Shown here: one piece after another, positions 59,084 through 64,000 of the stretch | How the letters are laid out: each line of letters opens with the position of its first letter | Numbering within the stretch: position 1 is the stretch's first letter | Assembly (NCBI GenBank): GCA_023460535.1 | Contig: JAEWPV010000016.1 | Coordinates: 468,185 to 532,184 of the forward strand | Source of the DNA: Bacillota bacterium | Lineage (GTDB): Bacteria; Bacillota; Clostridia; Oscillospirales; Ruminococcaceae | Length of the DNA stretch: 64,000 bases | Reading direction: 5' to 3' | Made by a program: the position numbers and the translations under genes | Notes under the pieces: model-generated | What the model was told of the DNA's origin: nothing | Database searches by the model: none | Seen by the model: only the letters and a program-made list of their open reading frames with translations

Positions 59084-59305
59084 ATGAAGCTTACGATGAG
59101 CTATAAAAAGCTATGGAAACTACTGATTGATAAAGACATGAAAAAACGCGACCTGATGGAGAGGACCGGTATCAGCAATTTCACCATCAGCAAGATGAAC
59201 CGGGGGGCGAATGTCCAGACCGATATTCTGCTGCGGATTTGCGAGGCGTTTGACTGCAATGTCGGCGATATTTGCGATGCTGTTCCAAAAAATAACGAGG
59301 AGTAG
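59084..59305 (+). CDS. Small XRE/Cro-type helix-turn-helix regulator
   Basis: 73 residues, a bare helix-turn-helix protein of the YozG/Cro-CI type: YKKLWKLLIDKDMKKRDLMERTGISNFTISKMNRGANVQTDILLRICEAFDCNVGDI. The helix-turn-helix is at about residues 22-42. It begins MKLTMSYKKLWK at ATG 59084, 12 nt after GGAGG; the ATG at 59096 is more distant. It lies 46 nt before the deformylase-like gene, so it may head the cassette. Its operator is unknown. Confidence 0.88.
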   Translation: MKLTMSYKKLWKLLIDKDMKKRDLMERTGISNFTISKMNRGANVQTDILLRICEAFDCNVGDICDAVPKNNEE

Positions 59306-59351
59306 AAAAGGGTGGCTTTAAGAAACGAAGCGCACCGGAGGACAAACGATT

Positions 59352-59762
59352 ATGATTCGTGACATTGTAAAGGGCGAAGCGATATTCACCCAAAAAGCGG
59401 AACCGGCTACGGTATCCGATTTATCGGTTGCAGAGGATTTGCTGGATACACTACACGCCAACCGCGAAATCTGTGTGGGCATGGCGGCGAATATGATCGG
59501 CGTGAATAAACGGATTATTGTTTTTGCTTACGACGGCAAGCATGAAGTGATGTTCAATCCGCAGATCATCAAGCAATCAGAGCCGTACACCGCTGAGGAG
59601 GGCTGCCTTTCGCTTTGCGGAACCCGCAAAACAAAGCGGTTCAAATCCATTAAAGTGCAGTATCAAAACAGCGAGTTTCAGACCCGCATAAAAACGTACA
59701 AAGGCCATACCGCGCAGATTATCCAGCATGAGATCGACCACTGCGACGGGATTGTGATATAG
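59352..59762 (+). CDS. Peptide deformylase-like protein (short form)
   Basis: 136 residues of the deformylase fold. Motif 2 reads EEGCLSL (metal Cys85) and motif 3 HEIDH (metal His126/His130, catalytic Glu127), all intact. Motif 1 is GMAANMIG (residues 43-50), with Asn in place of the Gln of the usual GxGLAAxQ. This short variant is shared by a family of secondary deformylase-like proteins in Clostridia. It may remove formyl groups from specific N-termini or act on other formylated substrates. It is coded 46 nt after the XRE gene. Confidence 0.85.
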   Translation: MIRDIVKGEAIFTQKAEPATVSDLSVAEDLLDTLHANREICVGMAANMIGVNKRIIVFAYDGKHEVMFNPQIIKQSEPYTAEEGCLSLCGTRKTKRFKSIKVQYQNSEFQTRIKTYKGHTAQIIQHEIDHCDGIVI

Positions 59763-59821
59763 TAAATCGTCAACAGTAGCATAGCCGCATATTTATGATT
59801 CAGACCGGAAGGAAAAACACT

Positions 59822-60289
59822 ATGACAAAAACAAACGCCATGCGTTTACTTGAAGCAGCCGGAATTACGTTCAACACGAGAGAATATGACGTTTCTGACG
59901 GCGAAATATCCGGCACTGCCGTTGCCGCAAAGCTCGGCCAGGAGCCGGAGCGGGTTTTCAAAACCCTTGTGACCGAGGGTAAAAACACCGGGCTGAATGT
60001 GTTTGTCATCCCGGTTAACGCGGAGCTCAACCTGAAAAAGGCCGCAACCGCCGCCGGGGACAAGTATATTGAGATGATTAAGTCCCGTGAACTTCTGCCT
60101 AAAACCGGCTATATTCACGGTGGCTGTTCGCCGGTTGGCATGAAAAAGCTGTACCCGACATTCATAGACGAAACGGCACAGCTTTTTGATACTATACTTG
60201 TGAGTGGTGGAAAGATTGGCTTGCAGGTGGAAGTTGCACCTCATGATTTACTAACAATCACAGAAGCGAAATACTGCGATTGCGTTTAG
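59822..60289 (+). CDS. YbaK-type aminoacyl-tRNA deacylase
   Basis: A 155-residue Cys-tRNA(Pro)-type editing protein. Conserved features are TREYDVSDGEISGTAVAAKLGQEPERVFKTLVTEG, VIPVNAELNLKKAATAAGDKYIEMIKSRELLPKTGYIHGGCSPVGMKK and FDTILVSGGKIGLQVEVAPHDLL. The Lys and the GGCSPVG loop are the family's catalytic hallmarks. It removes wrong amino acids from tRNA-Pro in the cytosol. ATG 59822 follows GGAAGGAAAAACACT. It lies 60 nt after the deformylase-like gene. Confidence 0.93.
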   Translation: MTKTNAMRLLEAAGITFNTREYDVSDGEISGTAVAAKLGQEPERVFKTLVTEGKNTGLNVFVIPVNAELNLKKAATAAGDKYIEMIKSRELLPKTGYIHGGCSPVGMKKLYPTFIDETAQLFDTILVSGGKIGLQVEVAPHDLLTITEAKYCDCV

Positions 60290-60318
60290 AAACTGAAAAT
60301 ATAAGGAGGAAAATTACC

Positions 60319-60888
60319 ATGCCGAACAACACAATAAACTCGATTATGACCCGCTATTCCTGCCGTGCGTTCACAGACCAATTGCCGTCTGATAAAGATT
60401 TGCAAACAATTACGAAAGCCGCGCTCGCATCACCCAGCGGGATGAACCGCCAGCTTTGGCGCGTTATCGTTGTTAAAAACAAAGCGTTCATCGAAGAAAT
60501 GGAAGCGGAGGGAATGAAAAGTCTTGCCTCTTTACCCGATAAATCCGCCTACGAGCGCATTATGGGGCGCGGCGGAAAACTGTTCTATCACGCGCCGTGC
60601 ATGATTGTCGTGCCCATTAAAGAGGCTGAGCCAAAGGGTGCGGCGCTTTTTGATTGCGGCATTGTGTCCCAAAACATCGCACTTGCGGCAACATCTCTGG
60701 GCATAGACAGCCTTATTTGCGGACTCGCTGCGTTCAGCTTTGCCGGTGACAAAGGCGCAACCTTCAAAGAACGGCTCGGATTCCCGGAGGGTTATGAGAT
60801 TGGCATAGCCGTCCTGCTCGGTTATGCGGCGAATCCCGGCGGCAAGCCACATGCGCTTGATATGGATAAACTGAGTTTTGTGGAGTGA
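60319..60888 (+). CDS. Nitroreductase family protein
   Basis: A 189-residue FMN-dependent reductase. It begins NSIMTRYSCRAFTDQLPSDKDLQTITKAALASPSGMNRQLWRVIVV, the N-terminal FMN-phosphate region with RYSCRAF; the core has DCGIVSQNIALAATSLGIDSLICG and IAVLLGYAANPGGKPHALD at the end. It reduces nitro compounds or quinones with NAD(P)H. AAGGAGG lies 8 nt upstream of the ATG. It is 30 nt after the YbaK gene. Confidence 0.93.
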   Translation: MPNNTINSIMTRYSCRAFTDQLPSDKDLQTITKAALASPSGMNRQLWRVIVVKNKAFIEEMEAEGMKSLASLPDKSAYERIMGRGGKLFYHAPCMIVVPIKEAEPKGAALFDCGIVSQNIALAATSLGIDSLICGLAAFSFAGDKGATFKERLGFPEGYEIGIAVLLGYAANPGGKPHALDMDKLSFVE

Positions 60889-60893
60889 AGCCT

Positions 60894-61256
60894 ATGAACC
60901 GTCAAGAGTTAATTGAATACTGCCTGACCTTCCCCGGCGCGTATGAGGACTACCCGTTTGATGATATTAAGGATGAAAATGCAACAGCCGTCATGCGGCA
61001 TAGAGGCAACAAAAAATCCTTTGCGCATATTAATCGGCATAACGGTCAGCTTTATCTCAACCTAAAATGCGATCCCTTGGAGGCAGATTTTCTTCGTCAG
61101 GCGTTCAAGGATGAAATCCCGGCGTATCACCAAAACAAACAGTACTGGAACACCATCATCATGGGCGGTGATGTACCGGAGGAAGAAATCAAGCGGCAGA
61201 TTATCAACAGCTTTGACTTAACCAAACCAAAGGTGAGGAGACAAAAAAGTGTTTAA
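60894..61256 (+). CDS. MmcQ/YjbR family protein
   Basis: A 120-residue member of the MmcQ/YjbR family: NRQELIEYCLTFPGAYEDYPFDDIKDENATAVMRHRGNKKSFAHINRHNGQLYLNLKCDPLEADFLRQAFKDEIPAYHQNKQYWNTIIM. The PGA.edyPF start and the W.tv-type end are diagnostic. The fold is related to double-stranded-DNA-binding proteins and a role in cell-wall or stress biology is proposed. The start at 60894 follows TGGAGTGAAG; the GTG at 60885 overlaps the previous stop. It overlaps the next gene by 8 nt. Confidence 0.9.
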   Translation: MNRQELIEYCLTFPGAYEDYPFDDIKDENATAVMRHRGNKKSFAHINRHNGQLYLNLKCDPLEADFLRQAFKDEIPAYHQNKQYWNTIIMGGDVPEEEIKRQIINSFDLTKPKVRRQKSV

Positions 61257-62205
61257 AGATATTAAGTCAAGAATAACCGAACCCGAAGCGGGCAAAATTA
61301 TCGCCCTTGCCGCCTTCGATGGTTCACCGGAGGGTGTGGCGCAAGAGGCTGAAAAGTATCTCTCATCGGATAATCTGCATTTTTACGGCTGGCTGGACGG
61401 CGATAAAATCCTCGGCATTTGCGGGTTTGAAATTCATGCGGATAAAACAGAAATTCATCTTATCGCTGTTGCAGAAGAATACCATCATCAGGGCATTGGC
61501 TCTGCGATGGTCACGGCATTGCGAGATACCTATCATCTGCCGCTTGAAGCGGAGACTGATGATGACGCGGTTGGTTTTTATCGCAAGCGTGGCTTTGAAA
61601 CATCAGCATTTCATCACCCTAAATGGGGTGTGACACGGCATACCTGCATACTCAAATGCCGTTGCCCGTGGGGTGACACAAGCGACGAGCTCATGCGGAA
61701 ATACCACGACACCCAGTGGGGCAAGCCATGCTTTGATGAGCGCACCCTCTTTGAAATGCTGACGCTGGAAGGCGCACAGGCGGGGCTTTCCTGGTCTTGT
61801 GTGCTGCATAAGCGGGAAAACTACCGTGCCGCGTTCGACGATTGGGACATTGTTAAAATCGCCGCATATGGCGAGGATAAAGTGGCAGAACTGCTCCAAA
61901 ACCCCGGCATTATCCGCAACAGGCTGAAAATCCGCTCGACCATTGGGAACGCACAGGCGGTGCTACGGCTCGGCTCGCTGTCCGATTTCATCTGGAGCTA
62001 TACGGACGGCAAGCCCATTGTAAACACATGGAAGGAACAAAGCGATATGCCCGCTAAAACGGAGCTGTCCGATAGAATCAGCAAGGATATGAAGAAACTT
62101 GGGTTTTCCTTTGTGGGCAGTACAATTGTCTATTCTTATCTGCAAGCCGTCGGCGTGGTTAATGACCATATGATGGGTTGTACGTTTCGAGAGGTTAATG
62201 AATGA
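61249..62205 (+). CDS. Fusion: GNAT acetyltransferase + DNA-3-methyladenine glycosylase I
   Basis: 318 residues in two parts. Residues 1-137 are a GNAT domain: beta-4 and the CoA loop are HLIAVAEEYHHQGIGSAMVTALRD, and motif B is VGFYRKRGFETSAFHHP. Residues 138-318 are a Tag glycosylase: CPWGDTSDELMRKYHDTQWGKPCFDERTLFEMLTLEGAQAGLSWSCVLHKRENYRAAF, and IIRNRLKIRSTIGNAQAVL. The Zn site is kept (Cys near the start, His after it, and DHMMGC near the end). Tag removes 3-methyladenine from DNA. It overlaps the MmcQ gene by 8 nt and the next by 8 nt. Confidence 0.92.
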   Translation: MFKDIKSRITEPEAGKIIALAAFDGSPEGVAQEAEKYLSSDNLHFYGWLDGDKILGICGFEIHADKTEIHLIAVAEEYHHQGIGSAMVTALRDTYHLPLEAETDDDAVGFYRKRGFETSAFHHPKWGVTRHTCILKCRCPWGDTSDELMRKYHDTQWGKPCFDERTLFEMLTLEGAQAGLSWSCVLHKRENYRAAFDDWDIVKIAAYGEDKVAELLQNPGIIRNRLKIRSTIGNAQAVLRLGSLSDFIWSYTDGKPIVNTWKEQSDMPAKTELSDRISKDMKKLGFSFVGSTIVYSYLQAVGVVNDHMMGCTFREVNE

Positions 62206-62389
62206 GATGAACTATACCGCCGAAGAACTCAGCGAAGCCCACCGTGCCTTGCTTTCCACTCTACAGAAGTGTGAAAAGATGGATGCCGATAAGCTGCCGC
62301 AAGCACAGCGAACTCTACTGGAGCGGCGAATCGCCGCTTTGAAAATCGCGCTGCATTTAATAAGCGAGAAGCAGGAGGAAATCGTATGA
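62198..62389 (+). CDS. Small hypothetical protein (63 aa)
   Basis: A helical, charged protein: MNYTAEELSEAHRALLSTLQKCEKMDADKLPQAQRTLLERRIAALKIALHLISEKQEEIV. It is probably a coiled-coil or two-helix protein. ATG 62198 overlaps the fusion stop; ATG 62207 is also possible, being 12 nt after GAGAGG. It overlaps the DUF2200 gene by 4 nt, so it is part of the operon. I do not know its function. Confidence 0.75.
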   Translation: MNEMNYTAEELSEAHRALLSTLQKCEKMDADKLPQAQRTLLERRIAALKIALHLISEKQEEIV

Positions 62390-62736
62390 ACATGGAACGG
62401 GTTTATAAAATGATATTCGCCGATGTGTATCCGATGCTGGTGGCAAAAGCGGAGCGCAAAGGTAAAACCAAAGACGAGGTGGATACCCTCATTTACTGGC
62501 TGACCGGCTACGATGCCGCCGGATTACAAGCACAGCTTGAAAAGCGCGTGGATACGCAGACCTTCTACACCGAAGCCCCGCAGATAAACCCGAATGCAAG
62601 CAAAATCACCGGCGTTATCTGCGGCTGCCGCGTGGAAGAAATCACGGATCCGATCTATCAAAAAGTCCGCAGGTTGGATAAGCTGGTGGACGAGCTGGCT
62701 AAGGGCAAGGCAATGGAGAAAATTTTAAGGAAATAA
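62386..62736 (+). CDS. DUF2200 family protein
   Basis: 116 residues matching DUF2200: RVYKMIFADVYPMLVAKAERKGKTKDEVDTLIYWLTGYDAAGLQAQLEKRVDTQTFYTEAPQINPNASKITGVICGCRVEEITDPIYQKVRRLDKLVDELAKGKAMEKIL. The family is conserved but functionally uncharacterised, and is usually in small-gene cassettes of this type. AGAAGCAGGAGGAAATCGT precedes the ATG. Overlap with both flanking genes shows an operon. Confidence 0.9.
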   Translation: MNMERVYKMIFADVYPMLVAKAERKGKTKDEVDTLIYWLTGYDAAGLQAQLEKRVDTQTFYTEAPQINPNASKITGVICGCRVEEITDPIYQKVRRLDKLVDELAKGKAMEKILRK

Positions 62737-62749
62737 AGGGGAAAATCTG

Positions 62750-63025
62750 TTGCAATACCTAACCATCTATCTCGGCGTTGTCAGTGTGATTGCAATTGTT
62801 CTCACCCTGCACGATAAACGCGCCGCAAAGAAGCACGCTTGGCGCGTGAAAGAACGAACCCTGCTGCTTGTGTCCGCCTTTGGCGGTTCGGTTGCAATGC
62901 TACTGACAATGCTCGTCGTCCGGCACAAAACAAGACGTGCCAAATTTATGGCTGGCATTCCTGTGATTATTGTTCTTCAAGTTGCGGCGGCGCTTGCGGT
63001 TCTTCATTGGAGGGGTGTGTTTTGA
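62750..63025 (+). CDS. DUF1294 family membrane protein
   Basis: 91 residues with two or three membrane helices. The signature is LHDKRAAKKHAWRVKERTLLLVSAFGGSVAMLLTMLVVRHKTRRAKFMAGIPVII, the DUF1294 core. Function is unknown. The start is TTG at 62750 behind AAAGGGGAAAATC. Its stop overlaps the first codon of the YgjP-like fragment (TTG at 63022), so the downstream remnant was once translationally coupled. Confidence 0.88.
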   Translation: MQYLTIYLGVVSVIAIVLTLHDKRAAKKHAWRVKERTLLLVSAFGGSVAMLLTMLVVRHKTRRAKFMAGIPVIIVLQVAAALAVLHWRGVF

Positions 63026-63116
63026 GAGAGTATAAGCTGACCCGCACTAGCCGCAAAACCATCGCGGTGTATGTCCGTGACGGTATGGTGGCAGTTCGCG
63101 CTCCGCTTTCAAATCT
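63022..63116 (+). pseudogene. YgjP-type metallopeptidase-like gene, N-terminal remnant
   Basis: The first 31 codons read (TTG)REYKLTRTSRKTIAVYVRDGMVAVRAPLS, the typical N-terminus of YgjP/M48-like metal-dependent hydrolases (LTRS.RKTI.lyV..g.v.VRAP). Resemblance stops abruptly at about 63112, and the HExxH-containing body is absent. The frame runs on to 63258 in an unrelated sequence. This is a truncated remnant fused by deletion to the MGMT-like fragment. Confidence 0.7.
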
Positions 63117-63302
63117 GTCTACGCCGCCGTGCGGAAAATTCCCAAAGGCAAGGTGGCTACCTGCGTCGATATTGCGGTTGGATGGGCATTACACGACAAC
63201 CCGGAATCGGTCATTACGCCGTGCCACCGTTATGAATGCAATCAGGACTGCCGATTGAATTTTGTTGCTACCGAAGAAGCCCTCCGCAAATTGAGCGTAT
63301 GA
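63117..63302 (+). pseudogene. Methylated-DNA-cysteine methyltransferase-like gene, remnant
   Basis: In another frame, without a start codon, 61 codons read VYAAVRKIPKGKVAT, then VGWALHDNPESVITPCHRYE and FVATEEALRKL. The KIPKGKVAT helix, the GWALhdNP segment and the PCHR active-site Cys motif are MGMT/ATL hallmarks. About ten residues are missing between VDIA and VGWALH and the part after PCHR is short. The PCHR Cys is kept, but lack of a start and the deletions indicate a decayed gene. Confidence 0.7.
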
Positions 63303-63393
63303 GCAGGGAACTACTTTAAGCGCATTATATTCAGAATGTCCGTGTTAATCATGACTAAGTGATATGGGGATTCCAGTACATTTCTGAGAAAGC

Positions 63394-63424
63394 AAAAAAC
63401 CACACCTCGAAAGGTATGGTTTTC
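63394..63424 (-). terminator. Terminator after tRNA-Leu
   Basis: On the minus strand AAAACCATACCT / AGGTGTGGTTTT with loop TTCG, followed by TT and GCTTT. Confidence 0.8.
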
Positions 63425-63474
63425 TTATTCGGCAACCATTAATATAGTTAAATACTAATGATTCACCTAAAGTA

Positions 63475-63558
63475 TGGTGCGGCAGACGGGACTTGAACCC
63501 GTACGTCGAAGACACACGCCCCTCAAACGTGCCTGTCTGCCAGTTCCAGCACTGCCGC
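63475..63558 (-). tRNA. tRNA-Leu (anticodon GAG)
   Basis: An 84-nt class II tRNA on the minus strand. The acceptor stem GCGGCAG pairs with CTGCCGC, followed by an encoded CCA (63477-63475). The anticodon stem CACGT/GCGTG encloses TTGAGGG with anticodon GAG, reading CTC/CTT leucine codons. A long variable arm is present, and the T-loop reads GGGTTCAAGTCCC. A terminator lies downstream. Confidence 0.95.
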
Positions 63559-63887
63559 ACATCGCGAAATTTATTATAGCATCTGCCCCCACGCAAAGTC
63601 AATACAAAATATCTTATTTTTTATCTCAGTTCAGAACATGATGAAACATAATTGAATTGGTGTATCGTTGTTCAATATGTATCACTATATAGTGTGGTGA
63701 TATGTGTATTCATTTGGTACGAATCAAAACGGGGCATGCAACAAATCATTATAATAGGATATCGCGACTTCGTGAATAATGTAATAAAAATCGGGCTATA
63801 TAATGATGGGGCAAAACGAATAAATGGCCCAAAATCAACGCTGTTCAAAAAGGTGTCGAAAGATGATAAAAATCCTTAAAAAAGATG
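63559..63887. other. A/T-rich intergenic region with no supported gene
   Basis: It lies upstream of tRNA-Leu on the minus strand and of a strong plus-strand promoter on the other side. A 75-codon frame at 63652-63879 has no ribosome site and repeated hydrophobic-basic composition; I reject it. No repeat element was seen here. Confidence 0.4.
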
Positions 63888-63916
63888 TTGACAAGGAGGG
63901 GGGGGTATGGTATTAT
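63888..63916 (+). promoter_or_regulatory. Very strong sigma-A promoter reading out of the window
   Basis: Perfect TTGACA (63888-63893), exactly 17 bp, TATTAT (63911-63916). The spacer holds a run of eight G. The leader has an AAGCCG/CGGCTT hairpin and no coding start before 64000. The pattern would fit a stable-RNA (rRNA or tRNA) operon, which is an inference. Confidence 0.7.
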
Positions 63917-64000
63917 AAATAAGCCGCTTGACGCGGGGAAGACGAAAAAACGGCTTCACTAAGCCAAAAAAGCGGAGCAGGGCGGGTTAAAAGCCGACTG

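Noticed and set aside
63652..63879. Open frame of 75 codons near the right edge
   Set aside because: TTG start without a ribosome site, immediately before a strong promoter, with no family resemblance.

Overview
The window is about 64 kb from a low-to-mid GC, endospore-forming Firmicute, most like an anaerobic Clostridia/Oscillospiraceae-type organism. Sequence evidence: an alpha/beta small acid-soluble spore protein (25594-25791), a YtaF-type sporulation membrane protein, a PdaA-like spore-cortex deacetylase, a DUF4489-type protein, strong AGGAGG ribosome sites with frequent TTG/GTG starts, a T-box upstream of pheS, a PyrR attenuator, IreB, and a CarD-family regulator. No transposase, integrase, phage gene or CRISPR array was found. 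Functional statements rest on protein family resemblance read from the sequence, without database searches.

Layout. 1-5 kb: 3' part of a hexokinase gene, ytaF, a VOC protein, a bacteriohemerythrin-CheX pair and a PucR/CdaR-type regulator. 5-9.4 kb: the cell-wall/division block ftsE-ftsX-M23 murein hydrolase-S41 protease. 9.5-13.4 kb: an unknown protein, greA with an attenuated leader, lysS and a membrane-anchored protein. 13.5-14.8 kb: monooxygenase-fold, GNAT and DUF6199-like genes. 14.9-22.8 kb: the pyrimidine operon pyrR-pyrF-carA-carB-pyrK-pyrD, with a PyrR-type leader, an internal promoter and an internal terminator; pyrB, pyrC and pyrE are absent here. 22.8-29.6 kb: phosphatase, ruvX, KDG-kinase-like, SASP, DivIVA-like coiled-coil, mltG, CarD and YdbC genes. 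29.8-37.1 kb: type I pullulanase, spore-related unknowns, a CofE-like protein, enolase and the deacetylase.

37.3-44.8 kb: a compact catabolic-looking cluster made of a polar amino-acid-type ABC importer, a nitrilase-superfamily amidase, a class III aminotransferase and an RpiR regulator, with a CocE-like hydrolase facing it. 45-50 kb (minus strand): ireB and T-box-controlled pheS-pheT. 50-57 kb: SGNH hydrolase plus DUF4358 lipoprotein, HD-domain protein, SulP transporter and NAD synthetase. 57-63.3 kb: a cassette of small stress, repair and tRNA-quality genes (FMN-binding oxidase, AraC-GyrI regulator, XRE regulator, deformylase-like, YbaK, nitroreductase, MmcQ, a GNAT-Tag fusion, DUF2200, DUF1294) ending in a decayed YgjP/MGMT chimera. 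The window closes with tRNA-Leu(GAG) and a very strong promoter reading out of the right edge.

The most unusual structure is a family of about 105-bp intergenic repeats with about 24-bp terminal inverted repeats (738-844, 23576-23676, 52280-52386, plus a 5'-truncated copy at 40608-40676). Each copy lies just 3' of a gene in the sense orientation, and one of them overlaps the end of the gene. An internal hairpin shows compensatory changes between copies. Other highlights are stacked promoter-terminator leaders before greA and before the ABC importer, and two small genes of 59 codons (1872-2051 and 29103-29282).
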